Positions 45,019 through 58,010 of a DNA stretch of 64,000 bases are shown here, in pieces. The stretch is from Liolophura sinensis (taxonomy: Eukaryota > Mollusca > Polyplacophora > Chitonida > Chitonidae), in contig NW_027017957.1 of the NCBI RefSeq assembly GCF_032854445.1, forward strand, positions 124,001-188,000, written 5' to 3'. Under the pieces are notes generated by a model. It saw nothing but the letters and a program-made list of their open reading frames with translations. It was not told where the DNA came from and did not search any database. Made by a program: the position numbers and the translations under genes. Position 1 is the stretch's first letter. Each line of letters starts with the position of its first letter.

Positions 45019-48000
45019 AACTGAATAGTTTAACCCTTGGTGACTATTGTGTGAAAGTTGTTTATTTGCCTTAGATTTGTAGATAATAAATCATATAAAA
45101 GAAATAATCATTTTATCAATGTCTATCATTTTGTTCATATATATATATATATATATGCTTGTTTCGACAGGCACTACTTTTAGGTGAGCTTCAGGGTTAA
45201 CATAAAGACATGGAGGCACAGGGCTAGTATGTGTTACAAACCATGCGACTACATACTGGTAATATGCATGAAAGAACACCTGCGTCAATCAGGTCACATC
45301 AAACCGAGGTCCTCCATTCACACATTTCGTAGAAAGTAATAATGGAGCTCTGCGAAGTAAAGCTATTTCTGTCTGTGCTTCGATCAGCATATAACTCAGT
45401 CCGACCTACTTTGTTTCGGCCTCTTTTGAAACGTGCGGATGTATGCGTAATATGTACAAACGCATTTTTCTGTCAAATATACTGGGAGAGTTTTCTTTCA
45501 TGTACAGTGAGGTATGTTCAAATCCACGGTCAACTCTGACCGTACGTCGTGACTAAAACTAGGCTGTGGGTGGGGTGGTTATGGTAACTGTCAATTCGAG
45601 TCCAGATAGAAATAAGAGGCCTTTTTCATACTAGGTGGGTTTTAGCACACAACCCTTTATGGTGGATCAATAGACCGTCTCAGGTTTTGTAAATTTGCGC
45701 CCATGCTTTAATCTGAACTCATACCAAATCACATGTATCTCTACAACCTGTCCTGACCTAGCACGAAGTAAATGGAACACGCTACGGCGATTCGGTTTAG
45801 ATATCCAGGTAGCTTAAGTACGTCTAGGGTGAACCCTCAAATGAAGAGTTTTTATGACACGCCTGTGCTTAACTACAGTTAAAATTACATGGTTTATGTG
45901 GATTATTCTGCATTGCGAAGTTTGATGTTCTCAGACTGGATTGCGGTTTGAAGTGGATCGTTCTACTTCAGTGAATCACAAAGGTATTCACATGGTGTAT
46001 GAGATTGAATTCCAAAAATAAACGGGTATTAGTGCTGTGCGTCTGTCTGTGTGTCTATCCTACAGTACGCGAATGCTGGCCATCGTCGTAGAAGTGAAAT
46101 CTTCTTGAGTACGGTTTGAAACAGAAATCAAATAAAGAAATAATTTAAAAAAAAACAAAGATATTTTTGCAATGACTTTTAAAACATGACAACAAAGGTT
46201 TTAGATGAATTAAACTAACAAAAAACCCCCAGTAAATTAGAAACCACTTCATAATACAAAATGTACAATGGAAATATATCTGGTGGAAATCAACAATTAA
46301 GGACTTAAATATGTATGTATTTTATGGTTTTCACGTACGATTGTCCCTCGTACTATTCTTCCCGGTGAGCGTCATATTATGTTTCGTATATAATAATCAC
46401 AGTGTTGCATATTTGGGAAGGTACTTTGGTGTCTCTTGGACTTGATGTTTGCATGGGTGTTTATTTAATTATCTTAGATTTTTTTTGACTGGTAAAAGTA
46501 CAGGCAGGTTTATGGTTAGAGGAAATATGGTTTAAACCACTCGGAAATAAACTACTCCGCGACAGCTACATGTTTATTGACACACGTTAGGCCATGCCAG
46601 TGGCCATGTCAGTTAATACTTCAGGAATCTGAACTTAACACACAACTACGAAATGCCCACAGGAGATGTGTGGAAACACAGGAAGTGATATATGCATGTT
46701 AACTCTGCACAATATTTTAAGCCAAGACTATATGACAACAGATGTCAATGGTTTGCATACTTTCAAATGTCGTTAAACTCTTCCCTTGGATTGCAATGCG
46801 TTTGTTATCTGAATATCTATCGTTGAATTGTCTTCCTAAGACACTGAAGGAGACGATTCATAGAAATATAGTGTAGTGTGTGAAGCATATTCCAATAAAC
46901 ACAAACCCTTGAAAACTGATGACTGCTTCTCCCTTACATATCACCACCTTTATTTTGTAACTATCTGATATTTCTTATGAACGCTCTTAGCATTTTGTAT
47001 GCTAGGCTATTTTGGACATGTTTCTTGAATGTTTATTTTAATGTGATGACAAAATAGCATTTTGAGTAATCAGAGACCAGTGACTTCTAATAAATCGAAG
47101 ACGTCATTGCGTTTTTCTTACCTTTGTACGTGTATGTTTCGGCCAAGGTGTTAGCAGTTGTGTAGTTGTGCTACTTTTTAAGGTTTTTGTGAACAGTTAG
47201 AATAAAATCCTAACTGAGGTAAGTTGACAAGAGGCCGGATTTCACAGGTTCACCATTTGCAAAGAATGACATCGTCGTTCCTGTTCTCAATTTATGCTGT
47301 AGTCATCTTGAGTGCGACGTAAATGATCATTTAAATAAGTAAATAAATATATTGCTATTATCGACTTGGAACAGCCCTTCCAGATAGCAATCTTCTACCT
47401 TGTACCATAATTTGGAACTCACTCTGTGACTTGTGATAACCTGTGTTGTGAAAGTATCTATTGTGTAGGCAATCGACACAGTAATAGCTAATGGAGTGTG
47501 AATATTTTGAGGAACGTTTCACTTTGTTCATGTGATAATAAATCAGTGTATATCCGAGCAGATTTATATATCTTGCAGCACATCATCTACAAGTACTAAC
47601 ATATGATAAGCTCTCCAGCGTACCATTGCGCGCTATACTCTTGAGTGACCTACATTCAGAATGTGCTGAATTTAAGCGATGTGTTCTGAGGACAGACGGT
47701 ATGACGAGTTACCTACATACAGACACAGTAAATCACAACATAGAACGTGAGGGAGAGTCACCTAGTATTTTCTCTCGGCTTCAGAATGTCAAAACGCAGA
47801 ATGCTATTGGGAATTTCAGTACCTGTCAACACTCATATCAGCAATGGCTGGCTACACAACAAAGTTAACGAACCCTACAGTTGTCAATTTTTAGTCTGGC
47901 TCCATGGTTTTGGCGATTGATCTTCGTTTAGGAAATAGCCTATGCTATGCTATGTCTGGAGTCGTGACAGCACAGTTTTGTATAGTTAAAACGACCACCC

Positions 48001-48720
48001 AAACAAAGCGTTACACAACCTCTCTGCGAGCACATATTTATTCAACAATGAAATAACTAAAGGCAACATCCTAACACACAGGGGTAATGTTCATGCTGTC
48101 TTCCTCTCCGATCGTAAGTGGGAAGGTATAATGATTTGGATCAAATTACAACTACTTTGGCGGTTCTGTGTTGTTGCCAATTGACGATATGTCCCAAGAT
48201 GACAATCGATTTGTTGCTTTCTTTCCAAGCGTCTGGTTCAAGTTTGACCAACATGTCTGTGAGCGTAGATAGGCCTGCCCTAAGTACTGATCATCTATGG
48301 CGTTATCGGTATTAGCCTTTGACAAAACAGCCACAACCAGCCGAATTTAAGAAATAAAGCTAGGTCACCGTCAGCTGAGTATTTGGAGCCTTCACCAGTC
48401 ATGACAAATGACCTTCCCATTATTTTGGGTCAGACAGATAATGTGACGTACAAGGCTAAACGATGTCGGGAAAAATCTGTCCCACTTTGCCTAATCCGCC
48501 ATGTTTTTCTGTGGTAATACACCGCACCCAAGGCTAAGTCAGGCGCTTTTTATTTATTTATAAATGCGTGTTTGGAGCTTTTCGGGTTTGTACTTTCCAA
48601 CTAAGCTGTAACTTTTATATTTGCTCTCTGGGGATTACACTTTACAATGTATATGTTGACACTATTTAAACAAGTATATATTGTAACGGCCTATGTATTG
48701 AGTCGTGATACTCCAGTAAA
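45019..48720. other. Intergenic or intronic stretch, only repeat fragments
   Basis: Holds (TA)n at about 45,138-45,157, a SINE 3' end at 46,070-46,143, a more decayed SINE tail at about 47,300-47,350 and a 40-bp SINE body piece at 48,087-48,127 (TTCATGCTGTCTTCCTCTCC). No gene is supported. Confidence 0.5.
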
Positions 48721-48731
48721 ACACACACAAA

Positions 48732-48826
48732 CAATAGCTATTTATTCTGTTAAAACACCAAACACAAATGATAAAACCGTCGATATGACGAATAACTTGC
48801 ACATCAGTATTATGGACATTATGAAA

Positions 48827-48916
<90 letters not shown>

Positions 48917-49055
48917 ACAAATTTTACAGCAATGAATATGGGTCATGGGATATCCCAATATTCATTTATGTCCATAATACTGATGTGCAAGTTATTCGTC
49001 ATATCGACGGGTTTATCATTTGTGTTTGGTGTTTTAACAGAATAAATAGCTATTG
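48732..49055. mobile_element. Foldback element: 88-bp inverted repeats around (TA)n
   Basis: The left arm 48,732-48,819 (starts CAATAGCTATTTATTCTG) and right arm 48,968-49,055 (ends CAGAATAAATAGCTATTG) are reverse complements with one mismatch in 88 bp. The 148-bp centre contains about 40 TA units (48,834-48,913). The structure fits a foldback-type MITE or an inverted duplication; no target duplication is obvious. Transcription in either direction would give a long hairpin. Confidence 0.9.
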
Positions 49056-49850
49056 TTTTAACCTAGTTGAGACACATTCCAAGTGCTAGCTGTAATTAAG
49101 CATCGAATCCGGCATTCATATACAGTGTATCATTCATCTATCAACAAAAGACATACCAGATATATACTGATAAGTAATTTTAATGATAAGAGGGAACCGA
49201 CACCAAATAAAACTAAATACATGATAAAGAGAGGGAGTAAACTGTCCGTCACAAGGAATATTATCGAACCACGGTATCTTTATCATATAATTCGAAAGTC
49301 CTTCAGTATTATCTACTGTAAATACATTTAAATCGTACCTTCACTGACAAAATTGGAATAAATATCACCAGATCTTTCGACTATAAACACTGAAAGGTTA
49401 ACTGGGAAAGATAACATAAAATCCGCTATAACAAAACAACGCAACTGAAAACCAGCAGGTAACTTTCGAAAGCACATTTTGTAGACATTTGGATATTAAG
49501 TCTGTCACTTTATTTACATCCAAAAAATGATATAGGATACAGCTATCGCACAAAAAATTGAAAAAAATTCTATAAAGTTTTGAAAGCCGGGGAGAAGAAG
49601 TTCAGCATTGGGGATATGGCACTGACGGCAATTTACTCCGAAGAGCCATGTTGTATAAGCCCTTATTAACTTGGTCAATCAGTAGTGCTAAAATTGTCAC
49701 GTGGTAATTGTCTATCACGTCATAAAAACCTATTTGATCTCGATTGTAGTGTGTGTTTTTTTTATAGTGGATAGAAAAATATCGATGCAATAAATTCGAT
49801 TTTGCGTTTAGTTTATGTGTTAAACCGAAGTATTTTGGGCCACACATTTC
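49056..49850. other. Intergenic stretch, nothing supported
   Basis: AT-rich, with no splice-supported open frame and no repeat recognised. Confidence 0.5.
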
Positions 49851-49854
49851 TGAA

Positions 49855-49912
49855 CTATGAATATTCTTGAGTACGCGTAAAACACCAATCAAATATATAA
49901 ATAAATACATTT
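49855..49912 (+). mobile_element. SINE 3' tail only
   Basis: TGAATATTCTTGAGTACGCG, then TAAAACACCAATCAAATATA and AATAAATA match the last ~55 bp of the main family. Confidence 0.75.
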
Positions 49913-50129
49913 TTGAACAATAAACTGATAACGGCTGCCCGTGTCACAAGTACATGTTGATCAGAATAGTGGAGTAACTTGTTAGGGTGGGCTGGCAAGA
50001 AAACCTTCTCGGGAGAGTAATAGCTTGAAGAAAAGTATTGAGACTTTGCATTATTTTTCCTTATCAAAGCCAGATTTATTTCGAAAAGATCTTCCCAAAA
50101 TTTGAATGAAAGAATCTGTTATCAATCAG

Positions 50130-50308
50130 AAGGTCCTGTTGTTCGGTAAATTCCCTGAAGTTGGAACAGTCAGCTTGGCCATACACGATGAGGACGAACA
50201 GGGCCGCTATAACACTACGCTTGGGTCAACGAACTTCATACTGTCCGAGCGCCAAACTAATAGAAACATCGGCCCTTTGAACATAGAACAGAGATACACT
50301 TTGGTTAG
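50130..50308 (+). CDS. Candidate orphan exon, possibly fibronectin-III-like
   Basis: Acceptor TGTTATCAATCAG and donor TTAG/GTATGA enclose 179 nt. Only phase 0 is open (exit phase 2). It encodes KVLLFGKFPEVGTVSLAIHD, then TLGSTNFILSERQ and NIGPLNIEQRYTLV. The GPLxxxxRYTLV ending resembles the F-G part of fibronectin III domains just outside the membrane in receptor tyrosine phosphatases, but this is a weak, by-eye likeness. No following transmembrane or phosphatase exon was found in the window. Confidence 0.4.
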
Positions 50309-50445
50309 GTATGAGCCGTTTTTGTTTGCATTTTCTCATTGTCACATTGTTTAATACCGATGGTACCGAAGAGCTAAAAGGTTTTGTGACGTCACTCTGG
50401 ATTGCTATAACATAGTAAAATGGCGTCACCAAATGAGTGGCCAGG

Positions 50446-50718
50446 GGCCTCCGTGGCTCAGTCGGTTAGCGCGCTAGAGCAGCGTAATGACCCAGAAGCC
50501 TCTCACCAATGCGGTCGCTGTGAGTTCAAGACCAGCTCATGCTGCCTTCCTCTCCGGCCGTACGTGGGAAGGTTTGCCAGCAACCTGCGGATGGTCGTGG
50601 GTTTCCCCCGGGCTCTGCCCGGTTTCCACCCACCATAATGCTGACCGCCGTCGTATAAGTGAAATATTCTTGAGTACGGCGTAAAACACCAATCAAAAAA
50701 AAAAAAAAAAAAAAAAAA
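50446..50718 (+). mobile_element. SINE, full length, with 14-bp target-site duplication
   Basis: Head GGCCTCCGTGGCTCAGTCGG, then TTAGCGCGCTAG, intact body and a pure A tail of about 23 bp. AATGAGTGGCCAGG lies directly before (50,432-50,445) and again after the tail (50,720-50,733), with one extra C between. The intact duplication and homogeneous tail mark a young insertion; it is the best reference copy in the window. Confidence 0.97.
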
Positions 50719-50733
50719 CAATGAGTGGCCAGG

Positions 50734-53630
50734 TACTGGCGATTGTTTGCTATTTATTTTGTTGATAAGCGGAGTAAAAAATTTTAAAAATATTTTAAGA
50801 AAATTTTAGGAATAATACTTTACTAATTAATTCAGCTTTAGTTGCAAACTTTATGTTCACTTTCAAGCCGAAAATCTTGCACCAGTTTCTACGTCTTGAA
50901 TCCCTGCTTTCGTTATGACCATTTTTAGTACAAATCTTCAGAACACCAGTAATTATACATATATTTAGTCTATGTGCGATTTAAGTAATTTCCTAAAGTC
51001 GGTTTTGTTCGCTTTACGGCTGTAATTTGTCCTGAATAACGCGGAAATGTCTATTAGATGGTCGACGATATGGAGTGTTTCATGTAATATTCCAAATAGC
51101 TTAGAGGCGTGCTTCGTTAAACTGGGAAGAATGGAAAAGAAAGATATGAAATTGAATTTCCGGGATAAGCCCTTTGTTCTTCCTGCTGTTCATTAGTACA
51201 TATCTACAGTCAATTGTCTCCAATCAAAGAATTGCGTCAGACACCAGATCTTTCACATAATGGCCGATATGAATGTCAATTTTCAACTTAAATGGTACTA
51301 CATTTTGTTGTAAATCTTTTGGGAAAATGTCATGCAATTTAATACATTTTATATACCCTCTGGAATCAGAGAGTACTTTGATAATATCGTATTCATGTAC
51401 ACAGGTATCAGGAACGAAGGGCGTGGTTCAGCATGAAATTGTTACATTGCCCTAAACTTAAATCATATCAGTTTAAACAATTATATTTACAATTATATAA
51501 ATAATCATTTTAAAGTCCCATTACCGTAAACACTTTATATGACTGATTCCGCTATATAGGTGAATTTTTATAACCTTTATTTATAGCATTACATTAATGC
51601 CGTATCATTCGCCAATTTGTATTTTATGATGTTTGAACAGCCTAGCTGTGGGCCTAAGAAACTAAAAAAAATACACCCAAATGCCTAACAGTAGGCCTAT
51701 TTTTGCTCGAACTTCTAAAATGTAGGTGACTGTTTACCTGCCAGTCTGTTTGATGTCACGGACCTTAACCTATCACCCGGTACTACTATGTACTGTCAAA
51801 TGTAACTTAGTGGTTTTTCTACGCTTGGGTACTCTCCTTTGTGAGTTAAACCGATACACAAATATGTATATTCTCTGTCTTAAAATAAATATATTTGCTC
51901 GCCGAATCAAAGGGCAACGGTGAAGAGAGAATACACCTAACACTACCCTCAATAGCGTGTTTAGATCCATGCAGGTTATTGCAAACCACCTAGTATTACC
52001 TCAGTTATAAAGGACCAATACGTGTATGCACATCTGGTCTGGTTACAAACACCAGGTTTGGAAACAAATGCAGAATATGCATCAATTCGAAGACATCAAA
52101 ATGATCAGAAAGTCAAGAGGCAGCAGACGTGCATAGAAGTTGCAGCTTGTCTTACTTATGATATCCGGAGCAATTAATTAATCTATCAATATTACCTCGC
52201 TTCAAAATATTTTGTGTCGACAAAACTGTATGGAGTTTCCCATGAATAAGGCGCGTGACCTTATCTACAGCCTTGAAGGTATCCATGACAACCACATGAC
52301 CCTTTAAAATTCCTTTTGATGACGTCGTATTTACACGCACAGTAAATGTCCGGTCATGTTCAGCGACGCAGTATTATTTACAAAATGTGCACATTTAAAA
52401 GTCTACCTGCCACAGGACAAATAGTCTTCTTTATTAAGGATAACCTTTTCTCCATTTGCAGCGTAATTCGGTTCTCCGGTTAGCGCATACATGTCCATCC
52501 CGCCATCGGAATACCGTCGTTTTCGTCCTGTTTAAATGATTATCAGCTTGTCCCTTAGCACATATAACATTGTCAACACAGTGGTATTTTTCTCAACCCC
52601 GTTTGCTTGGTGTACATTCAAAAATGGCCGCCATGTACATCGGATTTTCACTTAATCACAAAGTAACTGGGACACTAGTTTAAAAAATAGCCAGACCAGA
52701 GACCAGACTTAAAAAATCCCGTGTGTCAGTGTATGGTAGTGATTATCATTCATTTTATAACTTACCATTAACAGACAACAATATCCAATAACTGTTTTCC
52801 TTTCTACACTTTAGTCAAACAAGTTTATACAGCTAGTACATAATATTATGCTGTGAACTACTTAGATCAATTTCAACAGCAAAATCACAAATGCATATGC
52901 TCACTAGGGTTGTCTCCCCTAAAACAACTCTTTCTTTTTCTCATTATAACTTCTTGGGGTTACAGAAATTTTAATGCTGATTTTACAAGAATTTCGGCGG
53001 TAACATGACAAATAGTTTTTTTTTAACAGGTTGGTATCATTCGTGATAAAGTTACACTGCTGCCTTACTGGATAGGATAGTATATGTCACGACTTTTTTT
53101 CGGGAAACAGCATCGGAATGTACTTGGTTTCCTCTGTCTCCCGCTTGAAAAGTTAAGCCCAGGCAATGTTATTTGAAAATGTAAAAATTAAGCCTATATT
53201 GGCAATGTTGTAACATAAATATACTACAACAGAAAGAGTAAGGACAGAAGAGCTTTTTCTTACCTAATTCCGCTAAAGCCATAGTTCTAGGGACTTGTAA
53301 GTTGCTACTATTTTATCATTCACATCGACAGTTAGACAGAACTCTGGCTGAGGTAAACGTTGACCGTATTTTACCGGTTACATGTGACCATTAGCTAGCT
53401 ACTACACCGCCGTCGCTGCTCTGGTATTACTCTGTATGCTGTACGTCTGACTGTGTCATAGTTTTACCAGTGAAATCTACCCTTTTGTCACAAGGATTAG
53501 GGTTTTAATAATAATAATGCTTTGTTTCAGACACCAAGGTACATATGAAAATGTTTTGGAACAGAAGTAAGAGAAACGCCAAAATGTTAAAAGCACATGA
53601 CCTCTTGGCTACATTAATGTACAACAGGCA
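50734..53630. other. Intergenic or intronic stretch, nothing supported
   Basis: AT-rich with scattered short open frames. I see no splice-supported exon, domain or named repeat. Confidence 0.45.
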
Positions 53631-53632
53631 AT

Positions 53633-53906
53633 ATTTATTTATTTATTTATTTATTTGACTGGTGTTTTACGCCGTGCTCAAGAACGTTTCACTTAGACGT
53701 CAGCGGCCAGCATTATGGTGGGAGAAAACCCGGCAGAGCCCGGTGGAAACACACAACTATCCGTAGGTTGTTGGTGGACCTTCTCACGTACACCAGAATA
53801 GGAAGCCAGCATGTGATGGGCTTGAATTCACAGCTACCGCACTATGAGAGGCTCTTGCGTCATTACGCTGCGCTAGCGTGCTAACCAACTGAGCCACGGA
53901 GCCTCC
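53633..53906 (-). mobile_element. SINE, full length, minus orientation
   Basis: (TTTA)n and TTTGACTGGTGTTTTACGCC at the tail side; CGCTAGCGTGCTAACCAACT, then GAGCCACGGAGCC at the head. It is followed by a C-rich run (53,911-53,930). CAACAGG occurs just outside both ends and may be a remnant target duplication. Confidence 0.9.
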
Positions 53907-54336
53907 AACCTCCCCCCTCCCCCCCCCTCCAACAGGTAAAAATGAAGATGTAAAGTTCTATATCGGTAGATTAGCGGAAGATCTTATTATACGTACTCGG
54001 TTTTGATTAAATGCAGTTTTAGTTGAAAACTGTACAAATGTACTTGAACAATATGCCTGGAATAGTGACTTCTTAACTATAGTAAAACATTTAACGAATA
54101 TCTTTAGAAACATATTTGCACGTACACACAAGTTACGTTTTTGACGAAGAATGAAGCAAACAAGAAATGGCGAAAGAATTCCATACTACCTAACACCATT
54201 GGTAATATTAAAGAAAGATGATCCCCATTTTGACGGCAAACTTTTGTACATGAGACCAAACGGTAATCGCGATCAATTATCTTTTTTAAGCCCAGTTAAC
54301 AACACTATCAAATGCTTTGCTGGCATCAAGAAATGT

Positions 54337-54465
54337 GTTTATTTATTTATTTGACTGGTGTTTTAGCCGTACTCAAGAATATTTCACTTATAAGACGGCG
54401 GCTAACATTATGGTGGGAGGAAACCGTTTAGAGCCCCGGAGAAACCCACGACCATCCTCAGGCTG
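54337..54465 (-). mobile_element. SINE, truncated, minus orientation
   Basis: TTTATTTATTTGACTGGTGT to CCACGACCATCCTCAGGCTG, then truncated. It interrupts a plus-strand open stretch (54,151-54,330, reading GERIPYYLTPLVILKKDD and so on) that I do not recognise. Confidence 0.85.
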
Positions 54466-54549
54466 AGAAATATATGCATACGGGGCTACCGTTAATGTAA
54501 TCAAAATTGGGGATTTTGTTTTTTTGAGGATGTAAATAGGCCTTGACTC

Positions 54550-54800
54550 TTAGTTTCTCTGTTTTACAGCAATAGTAATTATCTTGTAAGTAAATACGGA
54601 CAGAGCGTTCAGAATCGATGGCGCCCTGTTGCCTGTAGTAAGAAAACGGTGCACTGGAAGGTGCTTACCCTTAAATGGGGTTACCGACTGTTGTAGCTTG
54701 AAACGAAACTGCCTGAAATAATTACATCTAAGTAAAAAGTGGTTCAAAGATTCTTCCACTGGGCAATGGTCAAATAGTCCAGTGGCGTGTAAAATTAATC
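54550..54800 (-). mobile_element. LINE C-terminal remnant
   Basis: The minus strand reads VEESLNHFLLRCNYFRQFR, the (E)xxxHFLxxC zinc-binding segment near the end of non-LTR retrotransposon proteins, followed by about 50 more residues. The more 5' side is frameshifted. The family differs from the LINEs at 26-30 kb. Confidence 0.55.
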
Positions 54801-55272
54801 AGTGCAGATGTGCAAGTAATGGACATATTCCGGAAACAATCCTAAATGAGGAATAAATCAGCCTTGCGACTTCTCAACTGAATTAAAGCATAAAACACAG
54901 ACGGTTCACAATCATGATAAAATTAACAATCACTTGTTGCATCCCGGCTCTCATATATGGTACTGTATAAAAGAAAACGAATCGCCGCTGGGCAGTAAGC
55001 GCAGAAGCCTATTAGAGTACACTCCCTTGGAAGTGAGCTGAAACATTGTTAGCATTTATTGGTGCTGAAATGCTTAAAACTGAAGTATATCACCCCCTCC
55101 CCCTTAAAACAATGCAAGGGAACCAGGCTTCAGGACGCTTAGTCCACCAGCAGAATCGTGGTTTATGCAGGAATACCATATAATTAAAGAAGTACAGGAC
55201 TTACTAAACGAAAGCAGCGACAACAGTTTGATAGCTGACACGTAGCCGGAGCAATTCAGCCTGAAGAGTGAG

Positions 55273-55616
55273 TGAGTGCTTCGGGTTTAACGTCGTACTT
55301 AACAATTTTAAGTCATATGACGACGAAGGAATCCTTTAGAGTGCATGTGATGTGCCTCCTGGTTGCAGGGCGGATTTGTGCCACTCTTTTGTCTACTGCT
55401 GCTTCACTGTGACGCCTTACCGAAGGCAAGTAAGCCGCCCCGCCCGAACCATTGTACTGATACGGGTCAACCAGTCGTTGCACTACCCTCTTTATGCTGA
55501 ACGCCAAGCGAGGAAATTACAACTTTTTCTTTTAAGGTCTTAGGTGTGACTCCACCCAGGGTTGACCCTAGATCCGGAAGCGGAAGCTTTATCAACTGTG
55601 CTATCGGGCCCGGTTA
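55273..55616 (-). mobile_element. SINE of the second tRNA-derived family
   Basis: It aligns with 16159-16494. On the minus strand it begins TAACCGGGCCCGATAGCACA, then GTTGATAAAGC (A-box-like), and continues to GGGTCAACCCTGG (B-box-like). It extends to a (GAGT)n at 55,267-55,276. Confidence 0.78.
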
Positions 55617-55619
55617 CCA

Positions 55620-57680
55620 TGGCTTGAGCATTACGTAAATAAAGAAAATGCAGTTAAGTTAACTGCAATTTCTTAGTCGTCACAGTCCTTGAATTACAAA
55701 ACATTCGGTGTTGTCATCACCTTTAACATACAATAACATTAAAAAGTGCAAATGGACCAAGCCTCATTATTCTTGCACTGTTTCCACGGGTTAAATCAGA
55801 TCTGTTGACAGTTCACATCAGTAAAGCTTTTATGTCAAGTGTGCATGTAAATGCTTATATAATAGCAACACCCTCTAGCTCCATGGTTTATGCACAGTAA
55901 ATAGAATTAATGAAGAAATGCAAAAATTAAGTCATGTGTCTCAAGCGCTTTTACTCAACTATTATTTCAAATATCGAGGTTATCTAGCATGGTGCTTTGA
56001 CTTCACATCGTATCAGGCTGAATTCACAGACACACTGCTTGCGATATTCTTGTAGATTACTCTATCTTAAAAATACTCTAACGAAGTAAATTGCATGATT
56101 CCAAGCGATTTGTTTGAAGAAAAATTAAAAATGAATTAAAGCGAAAAGACTTGACATATTCTTGACAGACCATACGTGCAATGGATATTTACATCACCCA
56201 ACAAGGAAACATTGTAAAGCTGTTTAGATTATGTTTGTGATTAACATTTTACGCCGAATTCAAGAATATTTCACGTATGACTGGTAATGGTTGTTGATGG
56301 AGGAGACTGTGTGGTAAACCTCTGCAATTCGACAAATTCGATTTAATGCGGTCAAGGAATCATCCAGACCAGATTCCAACATGCGGTTTATTTGGCCGTT
56401 GAACAACGGGATGCGACGAATCAGAGGCTTGAGTTTACTGGCCTAGAGAAAACCCTCCGTTGTTATATTTGATGACTATCAGAGAATAAATTACACTGCC
56501 AAAGTTATTTTATTAGATTGAGCTAAATTTTACAGTGCATCTAAAGAGGGGCGTTTCTAAACGATCTGTTTATAATATGGTGTTTGATGAAAATTTAGAA
56601 TCAATGCGACAACTCTTGATAAACTTACACGACCAAAGTTAGGTTGTTAGGAAACATCGCATGAGATGATACCGTTGCCATTCATTACCCAGTGGCTATT
56701 TTTTTCCAGATGGGTTTTTAAAGCGTTTTCAAATTACACAGACTGAAGTTAGCTTGTTACAAGGTACTAACTATTTGGTTTTCCCCGCATTTAAATGATA
56801 GGTCACTCTTTCATCGTCTTCTGAAGTCATCCACTTTCTTTTGGCGTAAGCAATCGAAGTCAGGAAAGGAAAACATACAGAGGAAGACAATGTTTCACAA
56901 GAGAGAATTGTACTTATTCCCGTGTAAGGACGGCGTGTAGAATGCGGTAGGTGCACAATGAAAGGAGTTGCTGAGATCATTACATTCAAGGTCTTGACCT
57001 GTCGCCACTGGCTGCTACTCTGTGGAGTTGACCAATCACTGTGGTTTTCAAATACTGAGAGCATAAGCTAGGTTAGAGTATTACTCGACCATTAGCACTG
57101 ATTAGCCAGTGGTAGTCTGCCAGGATAATTTCACTAGCTGATCATGACAACACTGGTGTATTGCCCCTGATTGGTAGCTCGAAAGAAATTCACAGAAATT
57201 AAGGTTGAATAAAACGCGAAGCTGATCCTGTCAGACAATACCTCTGAAAAGATTTATTGAAAGAAAACCTTAATTAGCACAAAACACCCTGTATAATTTT
57301 AAAAGAAAAATAAAATTATAACATACACCACAGGGAGGTAATACCATTTTGTAACAAAACTTTCTTTGTATATCTGATCTTAACGCCAAACAAAACAAAC
57401 TGAAGCACAGACGACGTTAGGTGTTGTCTAATTTCGTAATAACTTTTATATATTCGTTGATTCAACAACTATCGGTTTCGCGTGGAAGAGGCCTCGTATA
57501 ATTTCTGGGGCTGGTTTTTCACTCTCGGTTGTCAGCATATGCATTTAATTTTTATCATTAACGAGATATATCCCTTGACGCGGACAATTTTCACCTATTT
57601 TTCTTTCATTCGCGCTCATCATTATAATCAGCAATCAGTTTGCAATCCCTCATTCATGCACATGTAATCCTCACCAGCAA
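55620..57680. other. Intergenic or intronic stretch, nothing supported
   Basis: Contains one short SINE tail (about 56,232-56,280, minus) and a repeat segment at 55,710-55,790 shared with 61,430 and 62,750. No gene is supported. Confidence 0.45.
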
Positions 57681-57683
57681 CGA

Positions 57684-58010
57684 AATTTTCCATTCACTAA
57701 ACGTTATATCGATGATCTGCCAGTTTTAAACGACCCATATGTAGCAAAGGATGTGAAAGACATTTACCCACTTTTGCTGGAATAAAAGAAAACCACACAC
57801 TCTCCGGATGGTACATTCTATCTGGATCTATATTTGTACAAGTCTATGCATCGAAACAGACATTCATATACCAGCCGTCAACCAATATAGCAGTTCCGGG
57901 TCAATAATCCCAAGGCCAATTCCCAAAACGACGTTTAACACAAATTATCAAAGAACTAAGAAAGTATGTAAAGTACGAAAATAGGAAGTAATCATACAAA
58001 GAGAAGTGGT
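57684..58010 (+). mobile_element. Reverse-transcriptase fragment with YIDD box
   Basis: The plus strand reads TKRYIDDLPVLNDPYVAKDV, then KDIYPLLLE, a stop, then SPDGTFYLDLYLYK. YIDD is the RT catalytic box. A frameshifted continuation reads QFPKRRLTQIIKELRK-like words. The nearest relatives in the window are at 34.4 and 59.1 kb. The element class (Penelope-like or other) cannot be told from this piece. Confidence 0.55.

Noticed and set aside
56771-57064. 97-codon minus-strand open frame
   Set aside because: No recognisable domain, no splice support, and composition like the surrounding non-coding DNA.
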